Below are positions 46,366 through 57,645 of a stretch of 64,000 nt of DNA, one piece after another. The stretch spans positions 583,596 through 647,595 of the forward strand of contig CALTAJ010000002.1 of NCBI GenBank assembly GCA_943842245.1, given 5' to 3'. How positions within the stretch are numbered: position 1 is the first letter of the stretch; every line of letters begins with the position of its first letter. Source of the stretch: an uncultured Flavobacteriaceae bacterium (lineage in GTDB: Bacteria; Bacteroidota; Bacteroidia; Flavobacteriales; Flavobacteriaceae). Below the pieces are notes generated by a model that did no database searches, had not been told where the DNA came from, and saw only the letters and a program-made list of their open reading frames with translations. The position numbers were made by a program, and so were the translations under genes.

Positions 46366-46886
46366 TTTTTTGTTTTTATATAATTGTAAAATCGATCAAA
46401 TATAATTTTAAACCAAACGGTATAATCTTTAGGATTAGCTTTTATGGCAAATGCAATCTGCTTAAGATCCATCCATTTCCATGATTGAACCTCTTCAGGA
46501 TTCACATCAGGAATATCTTCGTAATATCCAAGAAGAACATGGTCTAGTTCATATTCAGTTAAACCATTATCAAAAGGTGCCTTATAAATAAAACTAAAAA
46601 GTTCTTTTAGGGAAGTATTGAATCCCATTTCTTCTTTTAGGCGACGTTTTCCAGCAAATACATTTGTCTCACCTTCTCTTTGGTGACTGCAACATGTATT
46701 TGTCCATAATCCAGGGGAATGATATTTATGTAATGCACGCTGTTGAAGCAAAAGTTCGCCATTTTGATTTAAAATAAAAACTGAGAATGCTCGGTGTAAT
46801 AATGCTTTTTTGTGAGCCTCCATTTTTGGCATTACACCTATTGGGTTATCATTAGTATCAACTAAAATGACTTTTTCTTCATCCAT
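46362..46886 (-). CDS. idi: Isopentenyl-diphosphate delta-isomerase, type I
   Basis: Idi interconverts isopentenyl and dimethylallyl diphosphate in isoprenoid synthesis. It has 174 residues with a Nudix fold. Visible are HRAFSVFILNQNGELLLQQRA, the catalytic-cysteine region WTNTCCSHQREGE (Cys65/66), the Nudix-like RRLKEEMGF, and the second catalytic Glu in TEYELDHVLLGYYE (about 116-129). The cysteine motif and the 174-residue length fit type I rather than the FMN-dependent type II. The 3' end overlaps queD by 4 bases. A near-perfect inverted repeat lies just upstream of its start. Confidence 0.93.
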   Translation of the reverse strand: MDEEKVILVDTNDNPIGVMPKMEAHKKALLHRAFSVFILNQNGELLLQQRALHKYHSPGLWTNTCCSHQREGETNVFAGKRRLKEEMGFNTSLKELFSFIYKAPFDNGLTEYELDHVLLGYYEDIPDVNPEEVQSWKWMDLKQIAFAIKANPKDYTVWFKIIFDRFYNYIKTKK

Positions 46887-46890
46887 GCAG

Positions 46891-46915
46891 TGTAAAATTA
46901 CCCATAATTTTTACA
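46891..46915. promoter_or_regulatory. Near-perfect inverted repeat upstream of idi
   Basis: TGTAAAATTA (46891-46900), a CCCA centre and TAATTTTTACA (46905-46915) form a dyad interrupted by a single extra T. It ends 4 bases before the idi start codon, in the 93-base gap between idi and prfC, so it is a candidate operator or leader hairpin for idi-queD. Confidence 0.35.
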
Positions 46916-46957
46916 AAAACCTATTGAAGTTCTTTTCGCACGGGAGATTATTTGTAA

Positions 46958-46965
46958 TACTTTTG
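46958..46965 (+). promoter_or_regulatory. Putative -7 box (TACTTTTG) of prfC
   Basis: TACTTTTG is a perfect TAnnTTTG match, 14 bases before the prfC ATG. About 20 bases upstream there is TTTTCG, only a partial -33 match. Confidence 0.45.
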
Positions 46966-46979
46966 TCGAAAATGCACAT

Positions 46980-48563
46980 ATGGAGTTTTTAAATGAAATT
47001 AAGAGGCGAAGAACGTTTGGAATCATTTCCCATCCCGATGCAGGAAAGACTACTTTGACTGAAAAATTACTACTCTTCGGTGGAGCAATTCAAGAAGCAG
47101 GTGCTGTTAAGTCTAATAAAATCAAAAAATCAGCTACAAGTGATTTTATGGAAATTGAACGCCAAAGAGGTATATCAGTCGCAACTTCCGTTTTAGCATT
47201 TATTTATAGAGACAAAAAAATAAATATTCTTGATACTCCAGGTCATAAAGATTTTGCTGAAGACACTTTTCGGACCTTAACTGCTGTAGATAGCGTTATT
47301 GTTGTAATTGATGTAGCAAAAGGTGTAGAGGAACAAACCGAAAAATTAGTGGAAGTTTGCCGGATGCGAAATATACCTACAATTATTTTTATAAATAAAT
47401 TAGATCGAGAGGGAAAAGATGCTTTTGATCTTTTGGATGAAATAGAACAAAAACTTGACCTTAAAGTTACCCCACTATCCCTTCCTATTGGAATGGGTTA
47501 TGATTTTAAGGGTATTTTCAATATATGGGAGCAAAATATTCAACTATTTAGTGATGAACAAAAACAAACAATTGGAAAAAAATTAACCTTTAACTCAATT
47601 AGTGATTCCAAGCTAGAAAAAGCAATTGGAAGTGCTCATTTAGAATTATTAAAAGAAGAGTTAGAATTAATCGAAGCAGTGTATCCTAAATTTAATAAAA
47701 AGGCTTATTTAGATGGTAAACTTAACCCTGTTTTATTTGGTTCTGCTTTAAATAATTTTGGCATAGAAGAATTACTGAACTGCTTTATTGAAATTGCTCC
47801 TGAACCGCTTCCAAAAGTTTCTGAAGAAAGAATGGTAAATCCTGACGAAAAAAAATTTAGTGGCTTTGTATTTAAAATTCATGCTAATATGGATCCGAAT
47901 CATCGAGACCGATTAGCATTTGTAAAAATTGTTTCTGGAACTTTTGAACGAAATACACCCTACCTCCATGTACGCCAAAATAAAAAACTCAAGTTCTCTT
48001 CACCCAATACCTTTTTTGCAGAAAAAAAAGAGATTGTAGATGTTTCCTTTCCTGGAGATATTGTTGGACTCCATGATACAGGAAATTTTAAAATTGGTGA
48101 TACGCTAACTAGTGGTGAAAAAATTAAATTTAAAGGTATTCCTAGTTTTTCTCCCGAACACTTTCGATATATCAACAATAAAGATCCAATGAAATCCAAG
48201 CAACTTTCAAAAGGAATTGATCAACTGATGGATGAGGGTGTAGCCCAATTATTTATTCTCAACCTTAATGGTCGTAAATTGATTGGTACAGTTGGAGCGC
48301 TACAATTTGATGTAATTCAATATCGTTTACTCCACGAATACGGTGCACAATGTTCCTATGAAAACATCAATGTTTATAAGGCTTGCTGGATTGAAGCAGA
48401 TGAGAAAAGTTCATCTTTTAAAGAATTTAAACGTGTAAAGCAAAAATTTTTAGCTTATGATAAAAAAGGACAACTTGTATTTCTTTCTGATTCTTCTTTT
48501 TCCTTACAAATGACTCAAGATAAATTTAAAGATTTGCAGTTTCATTTTACCTCAGAATTTTAA
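46980..48563 (+). CDS. prfC: Peptide chain release factor 3
   Basis: RF3 is a translational GTPase that recycles RF1/RF2 from the ribosome after termination. It has 527 residues, the expected length. The G domain shows the P-loop ISHPDAGKTT (16-25), RQRGISVATSV, DTPGHKDFAEDT and NKLDREG. The translation-factor beta-barrel follows from about 280 (FSGFVFKIHANMDPNHRDRLAF), and the C-terminal domain has QLMDEGVAQLF and GALQFDVIQYRL, which separates RF3 from EF-G. It is a single gene, divergent from idi and convergent with DUF3467. Confidence 0.97.
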   Translation: MEFLNEIKRRRTFGIISHPDAGKTTLTEKLLLFGGAIQEAGAVKSNKIKKSATSDFMEIERQRGISVATSVLAFIYRDKKINILDTPGHKDFAEDTFRTLTAVDSVIVVIDVAKGVEEQTEKLVEVCRMRNIPTIIFINKLDREGKDAFDLLDEIEQKLDLKVTPLSLPIGMGYDFKGIFNIWEQNIQLFSDEQKQTIGKKLTFNSISDSKLEKAIGSAHLELLKEELELIEAVYPKFNKKAYLDGKLNPVLFGSALNNFGIEELLNCFIEIAPEPLPKVSEERMVNPDEKKFSGFVFKIHANMDPNHRDRLAFVKIVSGTFERNTPYLHVRQNKKLKFSSPNTFFAEKKEIVDVSFPGDIVGLHDTGNFKIGDTLTSGEKIKFKGIPSFSPEHFRYINNKDPMKSKQLSKGIDQLMDEGVAQLFILNLNGRKLIGTVGALQFDVIQYRLLHEYGAQCSYENINVYKACWIEADEKSSSFKEFKRVKQKFLAYDKKGQLVFLSDSSFSLQMTQDKFKDLQFHFTSEF

Positions 48564-48640
48564 AACTAAATTTGGTTTTAGAAATAGATGAAATAATAAT
48601 CAAATCTTAAAAAAATCTTTTTTTGAAAGTTTTTTAATTA

Positions 48641-48955
48641 TTAAGCTTCACCGGTGGGTCCGAAATTAAGTGGAATATGTTGTTGTTCGTTAGTTTCTAT
48701 AATTCCATTAGCTTTTTCAAAACGATGTATATTTTCCTCCAAAGCTTTTTTAAAACGCTTGACATGCTCTGGAGTTAATATAACACGAGATTTTACTTTA
48801 GCCTTCGGAGAACCCGGCATAACTGTTATGAAATCAACGATAAACTCTGATGCAGAATGATTAATTATAGCTAGATTAGAATATATACCATCTGCTACAT
48901 TTTCATCTATAGCAATATTCAGTTGCTGCTTATCTTGAAGTTTTTTATCACTCAT
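48641..48955 (-). CDS. DUF3467 protein, distal to rpoC
   Basis: This 104-residue protein starts MSDKKLQDKQQLNIAIDENVADGIYSNLAIINHSASEFIVDF, the DUF3467 core, followed by KSRVILTPEHVKRFKKALEENI. No membrane segment or catalytic motif is seen. It begins 5 bases after the rpoC stop, in the rpoBC operon, a position conserved across many Bacteroidota. Context therefore suggests a role connected with RNA polymerase or its expression, but the function is unknown. Confidence 0.9.
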   Translation of the reverse strand: MSDKKLQDKQQLNIAIDENVADGIYSNLAIINHSASEFIVDFITVMPGSPKAKVKSRVILTPEHVKRFKKALEENIHRFEKANGIIETNEQQHIPLNFGPTGEA

Positions 48956-48960
48956 ACTTC

Positions 48961-51900
48961 TTAGAAATTAATTTCTTCTTCCTTATCTATTAAAAGACTA
49001 GTATACTCTTCTTTGGAGCCAACAATTACATCATTGTAAGAACGTAATCCAGTTCCAGCTGGAATTTTGTGCCCAACTATTACATTCTCCTTAAGTCCTT
49101 CTAAGAAATCTACTTTTCCATTTACTGCGGCCTCATTTAATACCTTTGTAGTTTCCTGGAAGGAAGCAGCAGAAATGAAAGATTTAGTCTGAAGTGATGC
49201 ACGGGTAATACCTTGAAGTTCAGGCTTAGCAATTGCAGGAGCAGCTTCTCTTGCTGATACAAGAGTTTTGTTTTCTCGCTTCAATAAAGAATTCTCATCT
49301 CGAAACTGTCGAGATGAAATAATCTGTCCTTGTTTTAAGTTTTCTGAATCTCCTACCTCATCCACAATTTTCATTCCATAAAGAGCATCATTTTCTTTCA
49401 TAAAATCATAACGGAAAATCAATTGATTTTCTAGGAAAACTGAATCTCCCGGATCTAAGATTCTAACTTTACGCATCATTTGGCGAACCACTACCTCAAA
49501 ATGCTTATCATTGATCTTTACACCTTGAAGACGATAAACTTCTTGTATTTCATTCACAAGGTATTGTTGAACGGCTGAAGGGCCTTTAATATTTAGAATA
49601 TCTGACGGAGTTGTTGAGCCATCTGATAACGACATACCGGCTTTTACAAAGTCGTTCTCTTGAACTAAAATTTGATTGGATAGTTTAACCAAATATTTTT
49701 TAATGTCTCCAAATTTAGACTCGACGATAATCTCACGATTTCCACGTTTTATTTTCCCAAAGGAAACTACACCATCTATCTCAGAAACTACCGCGGGATT
49801 AGAGGGGTTACGAGCTTCGAATAATTCAGTTACTCTGGGCAAGCCTCCTGTAATATCCCCAGATTTTGCAGATTTACGAGGAATTTTTACTAATATTTTT
49901 CCTTCTTCAATCTGGTCTCCCTCATTAACAATAAGGTGTGCTCCTACAGGTAAATTATACGATCGTAAAATATTACCCTTCTTGTCTGCTATAGAAAGAG
50001 ATGGTATTAGTTTTTTATTTCTTGATTCAGAAATTACTTTTTCCTGGAAACCAGTTTGTTCGTCAATTTCTACTTGATAAGTAATTCCTTGCTCAATGTT
50101 CTCAAAGTTAATTTTACCAGTAAATTCAGAAATAATGACACCATTAAATGGATCCCATTGACATACCGTAGTGCCTTCTTTTATTTTAGCTCCATTTTTA
50201 ATATGTAAGGATGACCCATAGGGGATATTATTAGTACTGAGGACAATCTTTGTCTTGGAGTCTAAAATTTTGATTTCTGATGTTCTTGATATTACTATTT
50301 CAGCATCTTCACCTTCAAAATCTTTTCCTTTAACAGTTTTAAGATCTTCAATTTCAGCAACACCATTAAATTTCGAAATGAGTTTATTTTCTTCAGAAAT
50401 ATTTCCTGCAACACCTCCTACATGAAAGGTCCTTAATGTTAGCTGAGTCCCTGGTTCACCAATAGATTGAGCAGCAATAACTCCAACAGCTTCACCGATT
50501 TGAACCATTTTCCCAGTTGCAAGGTTTCTACCGTAACATTTAGCACAAATTCCATACTGAGCAGCACAGGTTAAAGGTGAACGAACCTCAACCGATTCGA
50601 TAGGAGTCTTTTGAATAAGAGCTACATGATCTTCTTTTACTTCTTCTCCAGAGGCAACAATTAGTTCGTTTGTTTTAGGATCAATAATGTCGTGAAGAGT
50701 AACTCGCCCTAAAATTCGTTCGCCGAGGGTCTCCACAATTTCCTCGTTTTTCTTAAGGGGTTTAACTTCAACCCCACGTAAAGTTCCACAATCCTCAATA
50801 TTAACTATTACATCTTGAGAGACATCATGAAGACGGCGGGTTAAATATCCTGCATCTGCAGTTTTTAGTGCTGTATCGGCAAGTCCTTTTCGTGCTCCGT
50901 GAGTTGATATAAAATACTCAAGAATCGATAGTCCTTCTTTAAAGTTAGAAAGAATAGGATTTTCAATGATTTCTCCTCCACCTACATTAGATTTTTTTGG
51001 CTTAGCCATTAATCCTCTCATTCCTGTAAGCTGACGAATCTGTTCTTTAGATCCACGTGCTCCTGAGTCTAACATCATGTAAACAGAGTTAAAACCTTGT
51101 TGGTCTTCACTAATTCGTTTCATAGCCAATTCGGTAAGCTTAGCATTGGTTGAAGTCCAAATATCGATAACCTGATTATAACGCTCATTATTTGTAATTA
51201 GGCCCATGTTATAATTTCCGATTACACTATCTACTTGACCATTAGCTTCATCAATCATAGTTAGTTTTTCTGGGGGAATTATAATATCCCCTAAACTAAA
51301 AGATAATCCACCTTTAAAAGCGAAACCATATCCCATTGCCTTAATCTTATCCAAAAACTCAGCAGTTTCAGGTACGCTTGTAACTTTTAGAATATCTCCA
51401 ATAATTTCGCGTAAGTTCTTTTTAGTTAATACAACATTGAAAAAACCTGCTGCCTCTGGAACTACTTCATTAAAAAGTACACGTCCTACTGTAGAGTCAA
51501 TCAACTGATATTCTAGAACTCCATCTTCATTAAAGTCTTTAGTTTTTATTTTTATCATTGCATTGAGATCAACACGTTTCTCGTTATATGCAATGTGAAC
51601 TTCTTCAACAGAATAAAATGTTAGACCCTCTCCGTTAACTTTAATTTTTGGTGAAGACTTTCTTGCCTTTGTCATATAATAAAGACCCAAAACCATATCT
51701 TGAGAGGGTACTGTGATGGGTGAACCATTAGCTGGATTCAAGATACTATGTGAAGCTAGCATTAGAAGTTGTGACTCAAGGATAGCTTCTGGTCCTAATG
51801 GAAGGTGAACAGCCATCTGATCACCATCAAAATCTGCATTAAAAGCTGTACAAACAAGCGGGTGAAGCTGGATAGCTTTTCCTTCTATCAGCTTTGGCTG

Positions 51901-53262
51901 GAAGGCTTGTATTCCTAAACGATGCAAGGTAGGGGCACGGTTCAAAAGTACTGGATGTCCTTTCAATACATTTTCCAAAATATCCCAAACTACAGGTTCT
52001 TTACGATCTATAATTTTCTTAGCAGACTTTACAGTTTTTACGATTCCCCTTTCGATAATTTTACGAATAATGAAAGGTTTATATAATTCTGCCGCCATAT
52101 CTTTTGGCAATCCACATTCAAATAATTTTAATTCTGGGCCAACAACGATTACAGAACGAGCAGAGTAATCAACTCTTTTTCCTAAGAGGTTTTGACGAAA
52201 GCGCCCTTGTTTTCCTTTCAGAGAATCAGAAAGAGATTTTAAAGGTCGATTGGAATCTGTTTTAACTGCAGATGCTTTTCTTGTATTATCAAATAATGAA
52301 TCTACTGACTCCTGTAACATTCGCTTTTCATTTCTTAAAATCACCTCAGGTGCTTTAATTTCTACTAGTCTTTTTAAACGATTATTGCGAATAATTACAC
52401 GACGGTAAAGGTCATTTAAATCAGAAGTTGCAAAGCGTCCGCCGTCTAACGGAACTAATGGGCGTAATTCCGGTGGAATAACAGGAATTACTTTCATAAC
52501 CATCCACTCAGGGAGGTTTTCTCCACGCTCATTTGCATCACGAAAAGCTTCTACGACCTGAAGACGTTTTAAAGCTTCAGTCTTACGTTGCTTAGAAGTT
52601 TCATTATTAGCCTTATGTCTCAATTCAAATGAAAGTGCTTGCAAATCAATACGTGATAGCAACTCTATGAGACACTCTGCTCCCATTTTAGCTATAAATT
52701 TATCTGGATCACCATCTTCCAAATACTGGTTTTCACCAGGAATTTGCTCCATTACGTTAAGGTATTCTTCTTCAGTCAAAAAATCCATAGACTGTAAAGA
52801 TTCTCCTTCTTCATTTTTAGCTATTCCCGGTTGAATTACGACATAACGCTCATAATATATTATCATATCTAATTTCTTTGAAGGAAGGCCTAGCAGGTAT
52901 CCTATCTTATTAGGAAGAGAACGAAAATACCAGATATGAGCAACAGGTACAACTAAATTTATATGCCCTACTCTATCACGACGAACTTTTTTCTCAGTGA
53001 CTTCTACTCCACATCTATCACAAATAATTCCTTTATAACGGATTCTTTTGTACTTTCCACAAGCACATTCATAGTCTTTTACAGGACCGAATATTCTCTC
53101 ACAAAATAGTCCATCACGCTCAGGTTTGTGGGTGCGATAGTTTATTGTCTCTGGTTTTAAAACCTCTCCACGTGAGTTTCCGAGAATAATCTCAGGAGAA
53201 GCTAAACCAATTGATATTTTATTAAATTTTTTTTGCGTAATGATTTCGTTATTTCTAGCCAT
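48961..53262 (-). CDS. rpoC: DNA-directed RNA polymerase subunit beta'
   Basis: This is the beta' subunit, which contributes the catalytic magnesium site of RNA polymerase. From ATG at 53262 ([20 protein letters not shown]) it is 1433 residues; an upstream TTG would add two residues. The N-terminal zinc finger is [20 protein letters not shown] (about 64-83). The catalytic loop [16 protein letters not shown] lies around 470, and the second zinc motif [13 protein letters not shown] follows around 900. Trigger-loop and C-terminal segments ([30 protein letters not shown]) are intact. It lies 24 bases after rpoB, with DUF3467 5 bases downstream. Confidence 0.98.
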   Translation of the reverse strand: MARNNEIITQKKFNKISIGLASPEIILGNSRGEVLKPETINYRTHKPERDGLFCERIFGPVKDYECACGKYKRIRYKGIICDRCGVEVTEKKVRRDRVGHINLVVPVAHIWYFRSLPNKIGYLLGLPSKKLDMIIYYERYVVIQPGIAKNEEGESLQSMDFLTEEEYLNVMEQIPGENQYLEDGDPDKFIAKMGAECLIELLSRIDLQALSFELRHKANNETSKQRKTEALKRLQVVEAFRDANERGENLPEWMVMKVIPVIPPELRPLVPLDGGRFATSDLNDLYRRVIIRNNRLKRLVEIKAPEVILRNEKRMLQESVDSLFDNTRKASAVKTDSNRPLKSLSDSLKGKQGRFRQNLLGKRVDYSARSVIVVGPELKLFECGLPKDMAAELYKPFIIRKIIERGIVKTVKSAKKIIDRKEPVVWDILENVLKGHPVLLNRAPTLHRLGIQAFQPKLIEGKAIQLHPLVCTAFNADFDGDQMAVHLPLGPEAILESQLLMLASHSILNPANGSPITVPSQDMVLGLYYMTKARKSSPKIKVNGEGLTFYSVEEVHIAYNEKRVDLNAMIKIKTKDFNEDGVLEYQLIDSTVGRVLFNEVVPEAAGFFNVVLTKKNLREIIGDILKVTSVPETAEFLDKIKAMGYGFAFKGGLSFSLGDIIIPPEKLTMIDEANGQVDSVIGNYNMGLITNNERYNQVIDIWTSTNAKLTELAMKRISEDQQGFNSVYMMLDSGARGSKEQIRQLTGMRGLMAKPKKSNVGGGEIIENPILSNFKEGLSILEYFISTHGARKGLADTALKTADAGYLTRRLHDVSQDVIVNIEDCGTLRGVEVKPLKKNEEIVETLGERILGRVTLHDIIDPKTNELIVASGEEVKEDHVALIQKTPIESVEVRSPLTCAAQYGICAKCYGRNLATGKMVQIGEAVGVIAAQSIGEPGTQLTLRTFHVGGVAGNISEENKLISKFNGVAEIEDLKTVKGKDFEGEDAEIVISRTSEIKILDSKTKIVLSTNNIPYGSSLHIKNGAKIKEGTTVCQWDPFNGVIISEFTGKINFENIEQGITYQVEIDEQTGFQEKVISESRNKKLIPSLSIADKKGNILRSYNLPVGAHLIVNEGDQIEEGKILVKIPRKSAKSGDITGGLPRVTELFEARNPSNPAVVSEIDGVVSFGKIKRGNREIIVESKFGDIKKYLVKLSNQILVQENDFVKAGMSLSDGSTTPSDILNIKGPSAVQQYLVNEIQEVYRLQGVKINDKHFEVVVRQMMRKVRILDPGDSVFLENQLIFRYDFMKENDALYGMKIVDEVGDSENLKQGQIISSRQFRDENSLLKRENKTLVSAREAAPAIAKPELQGITRASLQTKSFISAASFQETTKVLNEAAVNGKVDFLEGLKENVIVGHKIPAGTGLRSYNDVIVGSKEEYTSLLIDKEEEINF

Positions 53263-53286
53263 AGCCAAATTTCTTCTTTTTATAAA

Positions 53287-56200
53287 TTATTCTTCTAATC
53301 TAATGTCAAGACCTAATCCTTTCAATTCGTGCATCAATACATTGAAAGATTCTGGTAAACCAGGTTCAGGTAGAGTGTCTCCTTTCACGATGGCTTCGTA
53401 CGTTTTTGCCCTTCCAATCACATCATCGGATTTGACAGTCAAAATTTCTTGTAAAGTACTAGAAGCTCCATATGCTTCGAGTGCCCAGACTTCCATTTCC
53501 CCGAAACGCTGTCCCCCAAATTGTGCTTTACCTCCAAGGGGTTGTTGGGTAATTAGTGAGTAGGGTCCAATTGATCGCGAATGCATCTTATCATCTACCA
53601 TATGCCCTAATTTTAACATATAAATTACACCTACTGTTGCAGGTTGATCAAAACGTTCTCCCGTTCCACCATCGTATAAGTATGTATGTCCATATTGAGG
53701 TACTTTGGCTTTTTCTGTAAGTGCATTTATTTGTTCAATAGAAGCTCCATCAAAAATTGGAGTAGCATATTTCTCTCCTAAATTTTTGCCAGCCCAACCC
53801 AATACAGTTTCATAAATTTGTCCAATATTCATTCGCGAAGGGACTCCTAGCGGATTTAATACAATGTCGACGGGTGTTCCATCTTCTAAGAATGGCATTT
53901 CTTCTTCACGAACAATTCTAGCAACAATTCCTTTGTTTCCATGACGTCCTGCCATTTTATCACCTACTTTAAGCTTACGCTTTTTTGCAATATATACTTT
54001 TGCTAATTTTTTGATTCCCGCAGGAAGTTCATCTCCTACGCTAATAGTAAATTTTTCACGGCGAAGCGATCCCTGAAGATCATTTTCTTTAATCTTATAA
54101 TTGTGAATTAAATCAGCAATTAGATTGTTTGTTTCATTTGATGTTGTCCAAGTACTTTTAGCTAAATGAGTATAATCGTCAACAGCAGAAAGTAACTTTA
54201 AAGTATATTTCTTTCCTTTTGGAAGAATTTCTTCTCCTAAATCATTGGTAATACCTTGACAAGTTTTCCCATTAACAATTGAAAAGAGCTTTTCTACTAA
54301 AATTGATTTTAGTTCGTTAAACTTTTTGTCATATAAATTTTCAAGTTTTTCTAACTCTATTTTATCTTCATTTCGCTTACGTTTGTCTTTCACAGAACGA
54401 GTGAAAAGTTTTTTGTCAATTACGACACCACGAAGTGAAGGTGGCGCTTTAAGTGAAGCATCCTTGACGTCACCAGCTTTGTCACCAAAAATAGCTCGAA
54501 GTAGTTTTTCTTCTGGTGTTGGATCAGATTCTCCTTTAGGAGTGATTTTACCAATCAAAATATCACCAGGATTTACTTCAGCACCTATACGGATCATTCC
54601 ATTTTCATCTAAATCACTTGTAGCTTCTTCACTTACGTTAGGAATATCATTTGTCAATTCCTCTGTACCTAATTTAGTATCACGAACATCTAAAGAGTAT
54701 TCATCTATATGAATTGAAGTGAAAATATCTTGACGTACGACTTTCTCTGAAATTACAATCGCATCTTCAAAGTTATATCCTTTCCAAGGCATAAAGGCAA
54801 CTTTCATATTTCTTCCTAGTGCTAATTCTCCGGATTCAGTAGCATATCCTTGACATAGAACTTGTCCTTTAAAAACGTGATCACCTTTTTTTACAATGGG
54901 TTTCAAATTGATACAAGTTCCTTGATTGGTTTTTCTAAACTTAATTAAGTTATAAGATTTTAAGTTTCCATCAAAATCAACTAAGCTTTGATTTTCGTTG
55001 AAGTTGTATCTGATAGAAATTTTTTCTGCATCTACATACTCAACTAGTCCATCATTTTCGGCATTTATTAATACTCGTGAGTCTGAAGCTACTTGCTTTT
55101 CGAGCCCAGTTCCAACAATAGGGGACTCAGGGCGTAAAAGTGGAACAGCCTGACGCATCATATTAGATCCCATAAGAGCTCGATTTGCATCATCATGTTC
55201 CAAAAAAGGAATTAAAGATGCAGAAATTGAAGCAATTTGGTTAGGTGCAACATCGGTAAAGTTGATTTGTTTTGGTTCAACAACTGGAAAATCAGCTTGA
55301 TCTCGAGCAATTATTTTTTCATCTATAATTTTTCCAGAATTATCAAAATTAATGTTGGCTTGAGCAATTAATTTATTTTCTTCTTCCTCAGCACTAAGAT
55401 AAATTGTTTCTTTTAAATTAATTTTTCCGTCTTCTACTTTGCGATAAGGTGTTTCAATAAATCCTAAGTTATTTACTTTTGCGTAAACCCCAAGAGAAGA
55501 AATTAATCCAATATTTGGTCCTTCAGGTGTTTCTATGGGACATAAACGTCCATAATGTGTGTAATGGACATCTCTAACCTCAAAACCAGCCCTTTCTCTA
55601 GATAGTCCTCCTGGTCCAAGGGCTGAAAGTCGTCGTTTATGTGTAATCTCTGCTAATGGATTTGTCTGATCCATAAACTGAGACAACTGATTAGTTCCAA
55701 AAAAACTATTAATTACGGAAGAAAGTGTTTTAGCGTTAATCAAATCAATTGGTGTAAATACTTCATTGTCTCTTACATTCATTCGCTCACGTATAGTTCT
55801 TGCCATTCGAGCTAAACCAACTCCAAATTGAGAAGAAAGTTGTTCACCGACGGTTCGAACACGTCTGTTGGAAAGGTGATCGATATCATCGATTTCAGCC
55901 TTAGAATTGATTAACTCGATTAAATATTTAATTATAGTAATAATGTCCTGTTTAGTCAAAACCTGCTTATCCATTTCAACATCTAAACCAAGTTTTTTAT
56001 TCATTCGATATCTTCCAACCTCACCTAGATTGTAACGCTGATCTGAAAAAAACAGTTTGTCTATAATACCTCTTGCAGTATCTTCATCTGGCGGTTCTGC
56101 ATTACGAAGTTGACGATAAATGTGTTCTACAGCTTCTTTCTCTGAATTAGTAGGATCTTTTTGCAGTGTATTATAAATGATAGCATAGTCAGACATATGA

Positions 56201-57096
56201 GCATCTACTTTATGAAGAAGGATATTCTTAACACCAGCTTCTATAATTTCTGCAATATGATCTTTTTCAAGAATAGTGTCTCGATCAATAATGATTTCAT
56301 TTCTTTCAATAGATATTACTTCACCAGTATCTTCATCTACGAAATCTTCATGCCATGTTTTTAAAACGCGAGCAGCAAGTTTTCTCTTAAGTACTTTTTT
56401 TAGACCTGTTTTAGTAACTTTAATTTCTTCTGCAAGATCGAAAATCTCGAGTATATCACGATCATGTTCAAAACCAATTGCTCTAAATAATGTAGTTACA
56501 GGTAATTTTTTCTTGCGGTCAATATAAGCATACATTACACTGTTAATATCCGTTGCAAATTCAATCCAAGAACCTTTAAAGGGAATTACACGAGCTGAAT
56601 ATAATTTTGTCCCGTTGGCATGAAAAGATTGACCAAAGAAAACTCCTGGGGATCGATGTAATTGAGAAACAACGATGCGTTCAGCACCATTAATAACAAA
56701 AGTACCACTTGGTGTCATATAAGGTATGGTTCCTAAAAAAACGTCTTGTACAATTGTTTCAAAGTCTTCGTGTTCAAGATCATTACAATATAACTTTAGG
56801 CGTGCCTTTAGAGGTACACAGTAAGTTAATCCTCTTTCTATACATTCCTGTATAGAATATCTTGGTGGATCAACGAAATAATCGAGGAATTCAAGAACAA
56901 ATTGATTTCTTGTATCTGATATTGGAAAGTTTTCTTTAAATGTATTGAAAAGACCTTCTTCATCTCGTTCATCAGATTTAGTTTCTAATTGGAAAAAATC
57001 CTGAAATGATTTTATTTGAATATCAAGAAAATCAGGATATCCGGGCGTATGTTTTGCTACTGCAAAATTTGTTCTTTGATTTTGTTTACTAGGCAT
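53287..57096 (-). CDS. rpoB: DNA-directed RNA polymerase subunit beta
   Basis: This is the beta subunit of RNA polymerase, 1269 residues. The rifampicin-binding region reads [20 protein letters not shown] and [13 protein letters not shown] (about 460-490); key residues match those of sensitive bacteria, so target-based resistance is not predicted. Further motifs are [31 protein letters not shown], the long-range loop [15 protein letters not shown], and the C-terminal [15 protein letters not shown] and [32 protein letters not shown]. The start [23 protein letters not shown] is family-typical. The gene follows rplL after a 104-base gap that holds a hairpin. Confidence 0.98.
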   Translation of the reverse strand: MPSKQNQRTNFAVAKHTPGYPDFLDIQIKSFQDFFQLETKSDERDEEGLFNTFKENFPISDTRNQFVLEFLDYFVDPPRYSIQECIERGLTYCVPLKARLKLYCNDLEHEDFETIVQDVFLGTIPYMTPSGTFVINGAERIVVSQLHRSPGVFFGQSFHANGTKLYSARVIPFKGSWIEFATDINSVMYAYIDRKKKLPVTTLFRAIGFEHDRDILEIFDLAEEIKVTKTGLKKVLKRKLAARVLKTWHEDFVDEDTGEVISIERNEIIIDRDTILEKDHIAEIIEAGVKNILLHKVDAHMSDYAIIYNTLQKDPTNSEKEAVEHIYRQLRNAEPPDEDTARGIIDKLFFSDQRYNLGEVGRYRMNKKLGLDVEMDKQVLTKQDIITIIKYLIELINSKAEIDDIDHLSNRRVRTVGEQLSSQFGVGLARMARTIRERMNVRDNEVFTPIDLINAKTLSSVINSFFGTNQLSQFMDQTNPLAEITHKRRLSALGPGGLSRERAGFEVRDVHYTHYGRLCPIETPEGPNIGLISSLGVYAKVNNLGFIETPYRKVEDGKINLKETIYLSAEEEENKLIAQANINFDNSGKIIDEKIIARDQADFPVVEPKQINFTDVAPNQIASISASLIPFLEHDDANRALMGSNMMRQAVPLLRPESPIVGTGLEKQVASDSRVLINAENDGLVEYVDAEKISIRYNFNENQSLVDFDGNLKSYNLIKFRKTNQGTCINLKPIVKKGDHVFKGQVLCQGYATESGELALGRNMKVAFMPWKGYNFEDAIVISEKVVRQDIFTSIHIDEYSLDVRDTKLGTEELTNDIPNVSEEATSDLDENGMIRIGAEVNPGDILIGKITPKGESDPTPEEKLLRAIFGDKAGDVKDASLKAPPSLRGVVIDKKLFTRSVKDKRKRNEDKIELEKLENLYDKKFNELKSILVEKLFSIVNGKTCQGITNDLGEEILPKGKKYTLKLLSAVDDYTHLAKSTWTTSNETNNLIADLIHNYKIKENDLQGSLRREKFTISVGDELPAGIKKLAKVYIAKKRKLKVGDKMAGRHGNKGIVARIVREEEMPFLEDGTPVDIVLNPLGVPSRMNIGQIYETVLGWAGKNLGEKYATPIFDGASIEQINALTEKAKVPQYGHTYLYDGGTGERFDQPATVGVIYMLKLGHMVDDKMHSRSIGPYSLITQQPLGGKAQFGGQRFGEMEVWALEAYGASSTLQEILTVKSDDVIGRAKTYEAIVKGDTLPEPGLPESFNVLMHELKGLGLDIRLEE

Positions 57097-57150
57097 CTAA
57101 CTGTGTTTTAATGGTCGTATTACAAAAAGGGCGGTCACCAAAAAGGTATA

Positions 57151-57174
57151 GGCCTTTGGAAAAATCCAAAAGCC
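57151..57174 (-). promoter_or_regulatory. Hairpin in the rplL-rpoB gap (candidate attenuator or processing site)
   Basis: The transcript would form a 10-pair stem with one mismatch and a four-base loop (57151-57160 with 57165-57174), about 27 bases after the rplL stop. There is no direct T run after it on the minus strand, so it is more likely a partial terminator (attenuator) or RNase site than a full terminator. The rplL-rpoB junction is regulated this way in E. coli. Confidence 0.5.
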
Positions 57175-57200
57175 TAAGCCAATATTGATATGGTTTGAGA

Positions 57201-57581
57201 CTACTTAAGCTCAACCTCAGCACCTGCTTCTTCTAAAGACTTTTTAAGGGCTTCTGCCTCATCTTTAGCAATTCCCTCCTTAATAGGAGATGGTGCATTA
57301 TCAACTAAATCTTTGGCTTCTTTAAGTCCAAGACCAGTTAACTCTTTTACTAATTTTACTACTGCAAGTTTTGAGCCTCCAGCCGCAGTAAGGACTACAT
57401 CAAATTCTGACTTTTCCTCTCCTGCATCTCCAGCGGCACCGCCAGCTGCAGGTCCAGCGACTGCAACTGCAGCTGCTGCAGGCTCAATCCCGTACTCATC
57501 TTTTAAAATATCTGCCAACTCACTGACTTCTTTTACAGTCAAGTTAACTAGTTGTTCTGCGAATTCTTTTAAATCTGCCAT
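57201..57581 (-). CDS. rplL: 50S ribosomal protein L7/L12
   Basis: L7/L12 forms the flexible ribosomal stalk that recruits translational GTPases. It has 126 residues. The N-terminal dimerisation helix is [26 protein letters not shown] (1-26), the hinge is an Ala/Gly-rich stretch (about 33-52), and the C-terminal domain (about 57-126) has [38 protein letters not shown]. It is in the rplKAJL order, 64 bases after rplJ. Confidence 0.98.
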   Translation of the reverse strand: MADLKEFAEQLVNLTVKEVSELADILKDEYGIEPAAAAVAVAGPAAGGAAGDAGEEKSEFDVVLTAAGGSKLAVVKLVKELTGLGLKEAKDLVDNAPSPIKEGIAKDEAEALKKSLEEAGAEVELK

Positions 57582-57645
57582 TTTACTTTGTTTTTTGTTT
57601 AAATTTTTATTGTGTTTTGAGTGCGTAATAATCTTGAGTCAGGAA

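Noticed and set aside
48561-48640. AT-rich inverted repeats between prfC and DUF3467 as a bidirectional terminator
   Set aside because: The stems have at most one G-C pair and no stable loop; not distinguishable from background AT composition.
49676-50077. 133-residue open frame antisense to rpoC, and similar long antisense frames in rpoB (54326-54712) and tuf (60620-61000)
   Set aside because: They are shadows of strongly conserved genes on the other strand, with low-complexity Ser/Pro/Ile-rich translations and no start context.
53287-57096. Rifampicin-resistance changes in rpoB
   Set aside because: The cluster I residues ([11 protein letters not shown] and [11 protein letters not shown]) match sensitive bacteria apart from neutral lineage differences.
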